Source: Methanobrevibacter sp. (GTDB lineage Archaea > Methanobacteriota > Methanobacteria > Methanobacteriales > Methanobacteriaceae). Taken from it: a stretch of 46,752 bases of DNA. Numbering within the stretch: position 1 is the first letter of the stretch; every line of letters begins with the position of its first letter. The notes under the pieces are model-generated. The model was not told the DNA's origin and ran no database searches. It saw only the letters and a list, made by a program, of their open reading frames with translations. Made by a program: the position numbers and the translations under genes. This document shows positions 35,432-44,982 of this stretch, in pieces. The stretch is from the NCBI RefSeq assembly GCF_030539555.1, contig NZ_JAUNXX010000009.1:1-46752 (forward strand), given 5' to 3'.

Positions 35432-37423
35432 ATGTCTAAAATTTTTATTTCATGTGCACTTCCTTATGCAAATGGACCATGTCATTTAGGCCATATCCGT
35501 TCTACATATTTGCCGGCGGATATTTACGCAAGGTACAATAGGATGGCTGGTAATGATGTACTGATGGTTTGCGCTACAGATGAGCATGGAACTCCAATTG
35601 CAGTAAAGGCTGATAAGGAAAATAAAAAACCGATTGAAATTTCTAAACGATATCATGATATGATTGTCCGTGATGTGGAATCAATGAACATATCTCTGGA
35701 TAACTTTACAAGAACAACTGATGAAAAACATTACATGATAGCTAAAGACTTCTTTAAGGATTTATACGATAAGGGATTCATTTACAGGGAAGATATCCAA
35801 CAGTTATACTGTCCGAACTGTAATAAATTCTTGCCTGACAGGTATGTTGAAGGATTATGTCCGGTTTGCGGATCCGAAGCTAGAGGAGACCACTGTGAAA
35901 AATGTGGAAAAGCCCTTGATCCTACAGAACTTGACGAACCTCACTGCATTACATGCGGTACAACTCCAATAATTAAGGACACCTTCCAATATGCATTCAA
36001 ACTGTCCGAATTTGAGGATGACCTTAAGGAATACATTTCTTCAAATGAAAACCTTCCGGCAAATGTTAAAAACTATGCATCCAACTGGCTTAAAGAAGGA
36101 CTGAACGATTGGATTTTAACAAGAGATATGGATTGGGGTATCCCGGTACCTCTGGATGAGGCTAAAGGCAAAGTATTGTACGTTTGGATTGAAGCATTCC
36201 TTGGTTATATATCATCAGCTTCACAATGGTCAGAGCAATCCGGCAGGAAATGGGAGGAATATTGGAATGACTTTGCAGTTCATTTCATCGGAAAGGATAT
36301 CATTTACCACCATTCAATATTCTGGCCGGGTTTACTGAAGGCATACGGCTGTAAATTGCCTGACATGATTTATGCCGGTGAATTCCTGTCTCTTGAAGGA
36401 GAAAAAATGTCTACAAGTAAAAATTGGGTCATCTGGATATCCGATTTTGTAAAGGACTATGACCCTGATTTGCTTAGATATTACTTGACAATCAATGCTC
36501 CTTTAAATAAGGATTCAGACTTCTCATGGGATGATTTCCAAAGAAGAAACAATGATGAACTGGCAGACGTAATCGGAAACTTCCTGCACAGAACATTCAC
36601 TTTTACCCACAAGTTCTTTGACGGCAAAATACCGGAGTATAAAAATCCGTCCGCCGAAGACATTGAATTTGAAAATGCAATCAAAGCGCTGCCGGCTTCC
36701 GTTGGAGAGTTAATTTCCCAATTTGAATTCAGGGAAGGTTTGCTTGAAATATTCAAGGTGGCCAAAAAGGGAAACAAATATTTCAATGACGCAGAACCAT
36801 GGAAAGCCGTTAAGGAAGATATGCAAAAAGCTGCAAACTGCCTATACTTATCCAATCAGTTAGCTAAAACATTGGCATTCACCCTTAAACCATATCTGCC
36901 AACCAAAGCTGATGCAATAGCTGAAATCATGAACTTGGAAAACATAAGTGAATGGAAGGATGCATCAGTCTTTTTAGAGGAAGGGCATGAAATAAATAAA
37001 GCTAAACCATTATTCAAAAAGATTGAAGATAAGGTAATTGAAGCGGAAAAAGCAAAATTACAGGAAAATTTAAAACAAAGTAGTGAGGATGAAAACATGA
37101 GTGATTTAATCAGTATAGATGATTTTGATGAAGTTGTAATTAAAATAGGTCAGGTAAAAGAAGCGGAAAAAATTGAAAAATCAGACAAGTTATTGAAATT
37201 GCAGGTTGATATCGGAGAAGAAAAACCAAGGCAAATCGTTGCGGGTCTTGCAAAATTCTACTCCCCTGAAGAATTGGTCGACAGAAAAGTATGTGTTGTA
37301 GCCAACCTTCAACCAGCTAAACTATTCGGAACACTGTCTGAAGGAATGATTTTGGCAACAGGAGAAAGCGGTGCATTGTTATCTCCTGATGAAAATGCCG
37401 AAATCGGCGAGAGAATTCAATAA
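35432..37423 (+). CDS. metG: methionyl-tRNA synthetase
   Basis: A 663-residue class I synthetase. HIGH motif HLGH at residues 18-21, KMSTS at 325-329, and a zinc domain with four CxxC pairs (CPNC, CPVC, CEKC, CITC), as in archaeal MetRS. The C-terminal 110 residues ([21 protein letters not shown]) are an OB-fold tRNA-binding domain. It charges tRNA-Met with methionine. A GGGGAAAAG ribosome-binding site precedes ATG. It is the first gene of a run of five with 4-12 bases between genes. The product is normal in length and intact. Confidence 0.95.
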   Translation: MSKIFISCALPYANGPCHLGHIRSTYLPADIYARYNRMAGNDVLMVCATDEHGTPIAVKADKENKKPIEISKRYHDMIVRDVESMNISLDNFTRTTDEKHYMIAKDFFKDLYDKGFIYREDIQQLYCPNCNKFLPDRYVEGLCPVCGSEARGDHCEKCGKALDPTELDEPHCITCGTTPIIKDTFQYAFKLSEFEDDLKEYISSNENLPANVKNYASNWLKEGLNDWILTRDMDWGIPVPLDEAKGKVLYVWIEAFLGYISSASQWSEQSGRKWEEYWNDFAVHFIGKDIIYHHSIFWPGLLKAYGCKLPDMIYAGEFLSLEGEKMSTSKNWVIWISDFVKDYDPDLLRYYLTINAPLNKDSDFSWDDFQRRNNDELADVIGNFLHRTFTFTHKFFDGKIPEYKNPSAEDIEFENAIKALPASVGELISQFEFREGLLEIFKVAKKGNKYFNDAEPWKAVKEDMQKAANCLYLSNQLAKTLAFTLKPYLPTKADAIAEIMNLENISEWKDASVFLEEGHEINKAKPLFKKIEDKVIEAEKAKLQENLKQSSEDENMSDLISIDDFDEVVIKIGQVKEAEKIEKSDKLLKLQVDIGEEKPRQIVAGLAKFYSPEELVDRKVCVVANLQPAKLFGTLSEGMILATGESGALLSPDENAEIGERIQ

Positions 37424-37435
37424 AATTTGATTAAT

Positions 37436-39013
37436 ATGGAAGAATCTGTCCTGGTAAACAAGGCTGAAAAATACCTAAAAGAAATATCAAATGATTCAAT
37501 CAGTTTGAATAATATTGATGATTTTGATAATTTCAAAAGTCTTTACTTTAAGCTAGATGACAGATTAAACCATTTACAGAACTTGAAAGATGATATGGAT
37601 GCTCAGGGATACACAACTCCTTTTACATCCCTAAGCCGTTACGGAACCAAATCGGTGGCAGAAGTAACTCTCGATGAAGTTGGCGAAAACAGTCGTCACA
37701 ATCAGATATTCAGAATGAAAGCCAACGCTAAAAAGAATATTCTGGACCGGGTCAAATCAGCCATCGACTCTCATAAAATTGCCCTTGGACACCTTAAGCA
37801 ATTTGGATATGTAAAATGTAATTCTTGTTATAAGAAATATTCAATTGACGAATATAAAAAGAACAAAGCCCAATGCAGTTGCGGATGCAAATCATTCACC
37901 TTTAAAATAAATAAGGAAACAACCCATAGGATTGAAATAATACCTTTCCTACCTCTTTCCGGAAATTATATGGTATTGATGAGTCAGTTTTCCAATTATG
38001 GAAGGGAAGCTCTCAAAAAAGTATTGTCTATCTTAAAGCAGGAACGTAAAGGTGTCGTAAAAACCATTTCGCTTGTCATAAGATTCAAGGATGAAAATAA
38101 TCGTCTTGTTCGCAAAAACATCACGATGGATTCGGAATATGTGAATAATTATGAAGAAGAAGTAAGGAAGAGATACGGGCCAAGAGTAAGAATTGAAGCC
38201 TTGAGGTTTCACAGAACCAAACCTGCTATTATTGATGATAAACATGCAAGAACCGCTTTGGCAATTGCATATGTAAGATACTGTGAGCAGATTATTTTAA
38301 ACATTAAAGACGACATTTTAAAAAGGCGTTTATCTGATTTTAAAAGAATTAAAAATTATGATGAAACAATCCATGAATTTGAAAATCAGACACCTGATTT
38401 CATTGACAAATATGATGTGGATGCAATCGAAGCATGGAGAGAGTCAAAAATCAATGAAAAGCTCAGAAATTATAACTATCTTGACCGTTTTGGAAATATG
38501 ATAAGGCCTCTTAAAAGGGATTTGAAAGTAAGAGACAATATATACAAGAATTCATTCGTCAATATTGCATCTGCCCTGATAATGTGGGATATTTTCAGAT
38601 ATTACCTAACAACATCAAACAACTCCAGAAAAATAGAAAGCGGACCATTTCCTTACATACGTGTTGAACTTGACAGGGAACAGCGTAAGGTTTTTCAAAC
38701 CACCTATACAAAGGTAATTGATATCTTAAATGATTTTACAGACATCAAGATTATTCCGGTTTATGAAATGGATTTGCTTTTATATGAAAAGTTCAAATTT
38801 GAAAAGCAAATCAAAAATTCGAATATCAAATTCAACCACGTTGCACTGGGCGCCGGATTGATACATGAAAATTCGGATATTGAACTGGAGGACATAAGCA
38901 ACGCATTCAATATCAACGAATCAAAAATTAAAAAAGAAATAAAAAATATCAATCACATTAAAAATCCTAAATCCGATAAATCCAAGAAATTCCTTGATTT
39001 GATTAAAAAATAG
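37436..39013 (+). CDS. DUF530 family protein
   Basis: A 525-residue protein that matches the methanogen-type DUF530 family by memory of its pattern. A zinc-ribbon-like region lies at about residues 125-150 (CNSCYKKY... CSCGCKSF). The rest is rich in Lys, Arg, Asn and coiled-coil-like helices, with RVRIEALRFHRTKPAIIDDKHA in the middle. That suggests RNA or DNA binding. I chose ATG 37436 over an in-frame TTG 37427. It is co-transcribed with metG, so it may work in translation; no function is established. Confidence 0.78.
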   Translation: MEESVLVNKAEKYLKEISNDSISLNNIDDFDNFKSLYFKLDDRLNHLQNLKDDMDAQGYTTPFTSLSRYGTKSVAEVTLDEVGENSRHNQIFRMKANAKKNILDRVKSAIDSHKIALGHLKQFGYVKCNSCYKKYSIDEYKKNKAQCSCGCKSFTFKINKETTHRIEIIPFLPLSGNYMVLMSQFSNYGREALKKVLSILKQERKGVVKTISLVIRFKDENNRLVRKNITMDSEYVNNYEEEVRKRYGPRVRIEALRFHRTKPAIIDDKHARTALAIAYVRYCEQIILNIKDDILKRRLSDFKRIKNYDETIHEFENQTPDFIDKYDVDAIEAWRESKINEKLRNYNYLDRFGNMIRPLKRDLKVRDNIYKNSFVNIASALIMWDIFRYYLTTSNNSRKIESGPFPYIRVELDREQRKVFQTTYTKVIDILNDFTDIKIIPVYEMDLLLYEKFKFEKQIKNSNIKFNHVALGAGLIHENSDIELEDISNAFNINESKIKKEIKNINHIKNPKSDKSKKFLDLIKK

Positions 39014-39020
39014 TGATAAT

Positions 39021-39491
39021 ATGGACGAAAATGTAACAACAATTCATATAACTGAAGTATTGTCATCCTCATTAATCATGGATTTGATGGATGAGTATCC
39101 CAACTTAAGTGAGATTACATGTTCTCCAAGCGTGTATGATAGAACTTCAAAAAAGTATATTGATGCGCTAAATCAGTTGGACATTGAAGTTAAAAAGAAA
39201 TATAACTGGGGTGCCAAAAGCAGGACAAACGGTGAAGAGAAAATAGTTTTGGATTTGGCCAAAAAAGGATATACAGCACGTGAAATATCTGAAAAATTAA
39301 ATATAAAACTTAATCGTGTTTATTATTTACTTAGAAAAAATAAGGATAACGTTAAATTTGATGATTATAAAAGAAAATATGATTACAGTGATGTTAAATC
39401 CCTAAAAGATGAGGGATTAACAGCCAAAGAAATATCAGAAAATTTGGATATTCCTCTTAGAACTGTCTATTATATTTTAAACAAGAAGTGA
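39021..39491 (+). CDS. DUF1699-like protein with two C-terminal HTH repeats
   Basis: The 156-residue protein has an N-terminal domain (ITEVLSSSLIMDLMDEYPNL, then CSPSVYDRTSKKYIDALNQL) and two HTH-like repeats. The repeats are GYTAREISEKLNIKLNRVYYLLRK and GLTAKEISENLDIPLRTVYYILNK, about 50 residues apart. The N-terminal part looks like DUF1699. It is likely a DNA-binding protein. It lies 7 bases after DUF530 and 4 before the next gene. The two HTH copies are very alike, so a tandem duplication is probable. Confidence 0.7.
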   Translation: MDENVTTIHITEVLSSSLIMDLMDEYPNLSEITCSPSVYDRTSKKYIDALNQLDIEVKKKYNWGAKSRTNGEEKIVLDLAKKGYTAREISEKLNIKLNRVYYLLRKNKDNVKFDDYKRKYDYSDVKSLKDEGLTAKEISENLDIPLRTVYYILNKK

Positions 39492-39495
39492 TATT

Positions 39496-40512
39496 ATGTT
39501 GATTCTTCCACAACTTCCATTGTATGTAATCGCAATAATCTGTGGGTTACTTTCTTTTTTCGTAACCAGATTATCAATGCCGAGAATTATTAGAAAACTG
39601 GAAAAGGCAGATATTGTTGGAAAGGATATCCATAAATCCTGGAAGCCGATTGTAGCTGAAATGGGTGGATTCGGTATTCTATTCGGATTTATTATCGGAA
39701 TGTTTTCCGGAATATATATGCATGACCTTCTGGCATTTCAATTAGTTATTGTATTGGTGGTAATTCTGCTTGTTGGTATTATTGGTATAGTCGATGATCT
39801 GCTTGCATTATCATCAAAAGAGAAATTTTTCTTATTGTTCCTTGCGGGCCTTCCATTAATATGGGCAGCACCACCTAATGTGGGATTATTATATCTGATT
39901 ACAATTCCTATTGCTCTTTCAATAGGGTCTAATTTGACAAACATGCTTGCTGGTTTAAACGGAATCGAATCCGGTTTGGGTGTTATTTCAATGGCTTCAC
40001 TAACAATAGCATGCATAATTTTAGGAAAATATGACGTAACAATAATATCCATGAGCATGCTGGGAGCATTGATTGCATTTCTATACTTCAACAGATATCC
40101 TGCACAGATTTTCCCAGGAGATACTGGAACACTTATTATCGGAGCGGCAATCGTATCCATTGCATTCATCGGACGTGTAAAATTAATTGCATTTATCGTG
40201 CTGATGCCGAACATTATTGATGCCGCATTGAAGTTCTACTCTGCAGGTGTAATGAACCGTTCCCAACAAAAGCCAACACAATTAAACGATGAAGGAAAAT
40301 TGGTAAGACCTGAAACAGGTTTTAAATCTTTGATTAGATTAATCCTAAGAAAACCGATTGCAGAAAAAGATGCAGTAAAAATAATATGGGTCATAGGCAT
40401 AGTATTTGGCCTACTTGGTATAATTGTGGCATTGATGATGCCTGGAATGCTTGAAAACAAAACATTAATGAACTTTTTACAGATAAAAGAGATGTTTTAT
40501 CATATCGGGTGA
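39496..40512 (+). CDS. GPT/MraY-type phospho-sugar transferase (glycosyltransferase 4 family)
   Basis: A 338-residue membrane enzyme with about ten spans. It carries the family motifs: KPIVAEMGG, GIVDDLLALSSKEK (Asp100-Asp101), NLTNMLAGLNGIESG with Asn155 and FPGDTGT with Asp209. These enzymes attach a UDP-linked amino sugar phosphate to a polyprenyl phosphate. The AEMGG motif points to the archaeal/eukaryotic GPT (Alg7/AglH-like) branch. It could serve N-glycosylation or pseudomurein synthesis. The cis-prenyltransferase at 8230 makes the lipid carrier. It is part of the metG operon. Confidence 0.9.
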   Translation: MLILPQLPLYVIAIICGLLSFFVTRLSMPRIIRKLEKADIVGKDIHKSWKPIVAEMGGFGILFGFIIGMFSGIYMHDLLAFQLVIVLVVILLVGIIGIVDDLLALSSKEKFFLLFLAGLPLIWAAPPNVGLLYLITIPIALSIGSNLTNMLAGLNGIESGLGVISMASLTIACIILGKYDVTIISMSMLGALIAFLYFNRYPAQIFPGDTGTLIIGAAIVSIAFIGRVKLIAFIVLMPNIIDAALKFYSAGVMNRSQQKPTQLNDEGKLVRPETGFKSLIRLILRKPIAEKDAVKIIWVIGIVFGLLGIIVALMMPGMLENKTLMNFLQIKEMFYHIG

Positions 40513-40516
40513 TATA

Positions 40517-41185
40517 ATGAAACCTTATGTAATATTAAGTGCAGCCATGACATTGGATGGTAAAATAGCAACTGAAACTGGAAGTTCAAATATATCTGGA
40601 AAAAAAGATCTTGAAAGGGTTCATGAGCTTAGAAAAGAATGTGATGCAATAATGGTTGGAATTGGAACTGTGCTTGCTGATGATCCAAGACTGACAGTTC
40701 ATAAAATTGACGCTGATCCTGAAGACAATCCTATAAGGGTTGTTGTGGACAGCAAATGCAGAACTCCTATTGCGGCAAGAATCACCAACAAAGATGCAAA
40801 AACATTCATTGCAGGTGCAAATGAATATAAATATGATTTCTTGGTTTCTGATAGGTATGATGTTTTTTCAAAAAGAGGAGTCAAATTCTTCTGGAGCGGA
40901 GACAAAAGGGTTGATCTGGTTGCGCTGATGAATTACTTGCATGAGGAAGGAATCAGGAAACTAATGCTTGAAGGGGGAGCCACATTGAACTTTTCAATGA
41001 TAAAAGCAGGACTTATTGATGAGATAAGGTTATGTGTTGCGCCGATGGTGGCCGGTGGAGCAAATGCAAAAACACTGTTTGATGGTGAAGGTTTTCCTCT
41101 GATGGATTTGGCCGTCAGATTGGAACTTGTTGATTCATATAGTTTGGATAAAGATTTGATTTTAACATATAAAGTGTTAAAATAA
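40517..41185 (+). CDS. arfC: 2,5-diamino-6-ribosylamino-4(3H)-pyrimidinone 5'-phosphate reductase
   Basis: A 222-residue reductase of the RibD-C/Rib7 type: MKPYVILSAAMTLDGKIAT at the start, IMVGIGTVLADDPRL, then IRKLMLEGGATLNFSMI and VAPMVAGGANAKTLFDGEGF. It reduces the ribosylamino sugar to ribitylamino in riboflavin and F420 synthesis, using NADPH. The product is a substrate for the CofGH step, so the enzyme links to cofH. It starts 4 bases after the previous gene and ends the operon before a T-rich tract (41188-41202). Confidence 0.92.
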   Translation: MKPYVILSAAMTLDGKIATETGSSNISGKKDLERVHELRKECDAIMVGIGTVLADDPRLTVHKIDADPEDNPIRVVVDSKCRTPIAARITNKDAKTFIAGANEYKYDFLVSDRYDVFSKRGVKFFWSGDKRVDLVALMNYLHEEGIRKLMLEGGATLNFSMIKAGLIDEIRLCVAPMVAGGANAKTLFDGEGFPLMDLAVRLELVDSYSLDKDLILTYKVLK

Positions 41186-41206
41186 TTCTTTTCTTTTTTT
41201 TACAAA

Positions 41207-41671
41207 TCAAAACAATCCGCTAAATCCCATGTTTTTACATATGCAGTATCTGCATAAAGATCTTTCATCATGAATATACTTCATGCGGCCTTTGCAGTAA
41301 TAGTCTCCATTAAAATAATAGATTTCATCATTTTTATCTTCGCTGAAGGGGTGAAGTGGTTTTTTTGCTATAAGTACCAAATATAGTGAAATGTTTTCGG
41401 TGAATCGTTTGGTTTGCTCATCATCAGGACAGTACCTGTCAAAATAAAATCCAATATCACTCCTGATACTTTTAATAATTTCATCTTTTATTTCAAAATC
41501 ATCTAAAATGACTGTCTCATATATATCATCATATGTAGATGTGTTATATTTTGCAAGTTTTTTAGTAAGGGGGTCTTTGTATCTCTCATCACTTACTTTG
41601 TTTCTCAAATAATCGATGGGATAACTTTCCAGATTTTTTCGGATAATCCTTAAGAGTTCGGATGCTTTCAT
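41207..41671 (-). CDS. UPF0305/DUF2115 family protein
   Basis: A 154-residue protein of the DUF2115 (UPF0305) family by its pattern: [26 protein letters not shown], then [24 protein letters not shown] and CRYCIC near the end. The last part has four Cys residues that could bind a metal. Family members are found in methanogens; no function is known to me. Its start overlaps the 3' end of the PHP gene by 4 bases, so the two are co-expressed. Confidence 0.78.
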   Translation of the reverse strand: MKASELLRIIRKNLESYPIDYLRNKVSDERYKDPLTKKLAKYNTSTYDDIYETVILDDFEIKDEIIKSIRSDIGFYFDRYCPDDEQTKRFTENISLYLVLIAKKPLHPFSEDKNDEIYYFNGDYYCKGRMKYIHDERSLCRYCICKNMGFSGLF

Positions 41672-42333
41672 AAGATTCCTTTACTTTTTAAAAGTTCACG
41701 GGGATTGTCAACAATGGCCTTCATAGCTTCATCATGTGATAAACCTGCACCTAAAGCTATCTGATATGATTTTTCAAAGGTAATGATATTGTCCGGTGAG
41801 TGGGTATCCGTATTAACTAAAAGTTTGTTTCCAACTTCACGCGCTACATTTGCAACATGACCGTTTCCAAGGCAATGTCCCTTACGTGCTGAAATCTCAA
41901 GATAGATGTCATTTTCTTTTGCAAGTTCCGCTTCTTCAACGGTTATTAAACCAGGATGGCCTAAGATATCAATATGTTCGGATTCAACTGCTGCCCTATT
42001 GGTTCCGGGAGTTACAGGTTCATTCAATGTTTCCCCATGAACCACTATGATTTTTGCTCCCAGCTCTTTTGCTCGTGCAGCAATACTGTCAATTGACTCG
42101 CAAGGTGCATGTGTGACTTCAGCGCCCAGAACAACTGTGATGTCCCAATTGGCATTTATGTCATCAATGGCATCCTGAATTGCAGGAATTGTATCGACAT
42201 TTGACCAATCAACATGGTCGGTAATGGCTATTGCTTCATGATTTAATTTTAAAGCTCTTCTTGCAAGTTCGGAAGGCAATAGTTCTCCATCGCTGAATAA
42301 GCTGTGCATATGTAAATCGATTCTTTTTGACAA
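41668..42333 (-). CDS. PHP domain phosphoesterase
   Basis: A 221-residue PHP-domain protein. Metal-binding motifs are present: [13 protein letters not shown] with His8 and His10, [29 protein letters not shown] and NTDTHSPDN. It is of the size of histidinol-phosphatase-type or nucleotide phosphoesterase PHP proteins. The substrate cannot be told from sequence. It overlaps the UPF0305 gene by 4 bases and is divergent from fprA. Confidence 0.88.
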   Translation of the reverse strand: MSKRIDLHMHSLFSDGELLPSELARRALKLNHEAIAITDHVDWSNVDTIPAIQDAIDDINANWDITVVLGAEVTHAPCESIDSIAARAKELGAKIIVVHGETLNEPVTPGTNRAAVESEHIDILGHPGLITVEEAELAKENDIYLEISARKGHCLGNGHVANVAREVGNKLLVNTDTHSPDNIITFEKSYQIALGAGLSHDEAMKAIVDNPRELLKSKGIL

Positions 42334-42421
42334 AATATAACCTCTTTTAATTAAATATAATATTATATATACTACATTTAATATAAATTTATATAACTTA
42401 AATATTTAAGAGGTTAATAAA

Positions 42422-43645
42422 ATGAAGGCTAAGGCTTTTAAAATAACAGATGGCGTGTACTGGGTAGGAGTTATCCACTGGAACAGCAGAACTTTTCATG
42501 GATACGGAATTCCTGGAACCACATACAATGCTTATTTAGTATTTGGTGAAGAAAAAACAGTATTGATTGACAATGCTTATGTTGGACTGCAAGACCAGTT
42601 GGATGCAAGAATTGCCGATGCATTCGAACAGGAAGGAAAAGAAATTAAGATTGATGTATTTGTCCAAAACCACTCTGAAATGGATCATTCCACCTATTTG
42701 AGAGACACAATCAATAAATATAATCCTGAAGCTGAGATATATGCGTCCGCTAACTGTATCAAATTCCTGGAAGCTCAATATCACAACTTTTCAGATTTGG
42801 AAATCAATGCTGTTCAGACCGGCGATGAAATTGACATTGGCGGAAGAACTTTGGCATTTGTTTCAGCTCCGATGCTGCACTGGCCCGACAGCATGTTCAC
42901 TTTCTTGAAAGAGGAAGGTATTCTATTCTCAAACGATGCATTCGGTCAGCATGTATGTCATTCCAAAAGATTCGATAAGGATTACTCACTAGATTACTTG
43001 CTTAGGGAAGCACAGAAGTATTATGCTAACCTAGTAACATTAGGTTCTCCAATGCTTAGAATGAAATTGCAGGAATTAACAGACAATGGTCTAATCAATG
43101 AAATCAAAATGATTGCACCATGTCACGGTCAAATCTGGACAAATCCTGGACCTATCGTTGAAAAATATACTGAATGGGGATCAGGAGTCTGCAAAGATAA
43201 AATTACAGTAATATATGACACAATGCACCACTCAACTGAAAAATTAGCCTATCAGATTGCTGAAGGTATTATGAGTGAAGGTGTGGAAGTTGAAATGTAC
43301 TTTATGCAGGAAGACGGGCCTGATGATGTAATTACTGACATTTTGGACTCTAAAGCTATTGCCCTTGGTGCCCCTACAATGATGAACAAGCCGTTCCCAA
43401 GAATAGGTAACATGATGTACTGGCTGGATTGTGTTAACTTTAAAGGAACAGGCAGTGAAAAAAACGCTTTAATATTCTCATCTAAAGGATGGGGTGGAGG
43501 AGCTATTAAAAAACTCCAGGATGAATTGGAAACTGCTGGGTTCACTGTAACTGACACTTTGGACGTATTGTTTGTACCTGATGAGGATGTTCTTGCTGAA
43601 GCATTTGAAAAAGGTGCAGAACTCGCTAGATCTATAAAAGAATAG
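42422..43645 (+). CDS. fprA: F420H2 oxidase (diiron flavoprotein)
   Basis: A 407-residue flavodiiron protein. The diiron ligands are His84-x-Glu86-x-Asp88-His89, His153, Asp172 and His235; the FMN-binding flavodoxin domain lies from about 260 on, starting with ITVIYDTMHHSTEKLA. Homologues in Methanobrevibacter and Methanothermobacter reduce O2 to water with F420H2, protecting from oxygen. GAGGT lies upstream of the ATG, and TATA-like elements are at about 42358-42372. A flavodoxin gene follows on the same strand 100 bases later. Confidence 0.95.
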   Translation: MKAKAFKITDGVYWVGVIHWNSRTFHGYGIPGTTYNAYLVFGEEKTVLIDNAYVGLQDQLDARIADAFEQEGKEIKIDVFVQNHSEMDHSTYLRDTINKYNPEAEIYASANCIKFLEAQYHNFSDLEINAVQTGDEIDIGGRTLAFVSAPMLHWPDSMFTFLKEEGILFSNDAFGQHVCHSKRFDKDYSLDYLLREAQKYYANLVTLGSPMLRMKLQELTDNGLINEIKMIAPCHGQIWTNPGPIVEKYTEWGSGVCKDKITVIYDTMHHSTEKLAYQIAEGIMSEGVEVEMYFMQEDGPDDVITDILDSKAIALGAPTMMNKPFPRIGNMMYWLDCVNFKGTGSEKNALIFSSKGWGGGAIKKLQDELETAGFTVTDTLDVLFVPDEDVLAEAFEKGAELARSIKE

Positions 43646-43744
43646 ATTTAGCCATTTTTATTATTTTTTTAAATTTTCAATTGTTGCAATAAACAACATT
43701 TAAATAATAGTTTTAAGATAATATTATGCAGGAGGTTAGTTGTC

Positions 43745-44251
43745 ATGTCTGATTTGGTTATTTATTTTTCAAGAAGTGGTGAAAACTACTTTGGAGGAGT
43801 GCTTAAAAACATTGAAAAGGGAAACACTGAAGTGATAGCCGAGTATATTCAGGAATTCACAGGCGCTGATTTATTTAAAGTTGAACCTGCGATTGAATAT
43901 CCTCTGGATTACATGGAGTGTATAGATGTTGCTAAAAAAGAGCAGCAAAATGACGCAAGACCTGAAATCAAAGAAACATTGGAAGATATCTCAGCCTATG
44001 ATACAATCTATATTGGTTTTCCAAACTGGTGGGGAACACTGCCAATGCCGATGTTCACACAACTTGAAAGCTTGGATTTCACAGGTAAAGTCGTAAAGGC
44101 TTTTGTAACCCATGAAGGGTCTGGCTTTGGAAGCAGTAAAAAAGATATCGCAAAACTCTGCTTGGGAGCTGAAATTAAAAATGGTCTTTCCATTCCCGGC
44201 GCTGACGTATACGATGTAAAGGATACGGTTAAAGCATGGGTTGATGAATGA
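43745..44251 (+). CDS. flavodoxin family protein
   Basis: A 168-residue flavodoxin. The FMN phosphate loop is YFSRSGENYFGG, GFPNWWGTLPMPMFTQLESL binds the flavin ring, and VTHEGSGFGSS the third site. The family carries electrons for flavoproteins, and a role next to fprA fits oxygen or redox stress defence. AGGAGGT provides a strong ribosome-binding site. The gap of 100 bases to fprA contains a TATA-like AATAGTTTTAAG, so it may have its own promoter. Confidence 0.9.
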   Translation: MSDLVIYFSRSGENYFGGVLKNIEKGNTEVIAEYIQEFTGADLFKVEPAIEYPLDYMECIDVAKKEQQNDARPEIKETLEDISAYDTIYIGFPNWWGTLPMPMFTQLESLDFTGKVVKAFVTHEGSGFGSSKKDIAKLCLGAEIKNGLSIPGADVYDVKDTVKAWVDE

Positions 44252-44982
44252 TACTTATTAATTTTTAATCTTAAAAATGTGAGAATGCCCCAACTTCTTA
44301 AGTTGGGGATGAATCGCAAGTTTGGGTGTAATACTGCAAATATGTATTTTTAACTGGATTAAGTTATATCTTTTTTAACATTCGGCAGAAAAATTGTTGA
44401 TAAATGAAAAATAATTTAAATATTTTTATATATTTTTATTTTTTAAAAATATCAAATTTTGAATATATTTTAATATATTACTGAATATTAAATTTATGAT
44501 GATTTTATTAAACATTTTTCAAATAAATATTAAATTATTAATTATATTTTACTAATTCATAACTTTTTTTAGCTTTTTTAATTAAATTATCTCTGTCATG
44601 ATTTAGAAATATTTATATCTTATGTATTAAAAAGATGTAACTACGGAATATGAATTCATGTTAAGAAAATATTCCTGAAAATTTAAATAATATAATATTA
44701 TGTTTATTGAGTTAGAACAAATCTTATATTAAAATACTTAAATCAAATTTCGTTAAATTCAATTTTAACTAATATGATTGGTATTTTTTGGCTTAGTGTT
44801 TTAATTGATGAGTATAATTAATTCCATTAGTTATATTTCGTTTTTAAAAGCATAATAATAGTTAGGTTATATTATTTGTATAGGTTTTAATTAACTGAAA
44901 TAAATTTAAAAATATATTATTAAATTTAGTGATTTGATTTAGTTTATGTATATTGATTTGGTCTCTCGATTTGAGGGAAATA
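44252..44982. other. gene-free AT-rich region before an adhesin gene
   Basis: About 730 bases with no credible gene. It holds a perfect 9-bp hairpin at 44288-44308 (described separately), a weaker inverted repeat GGAATAT/ATATTCC at 44645-44675, and many A/T runs. TATA-like elements near 44901-44925 (AAATTTAAAAATATATT) could start the adhesin transcript, with GAGGGAA at 44973 as ribosome-binding site. Confidence 0.55.
44288..44308 (+). repeat. IS200/IS605-like end hairpin (solo remnant)
   Basis: CCCCAACTT and AAGTTGGGG form a perfect 9-bp stem with a CTT loop, followed by ATGAATCGCAAG. The G/C-rich stem stands out in AT-rich DNA, and the shape and the sequence after it recall the ends of IS200/IS605 elements. 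No transposase or TnpB is nearby, so it would be a leftover end. A terminator for the flavodoxin gene is the other possibility, but no T-tract follows. Confidence 0.42.
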
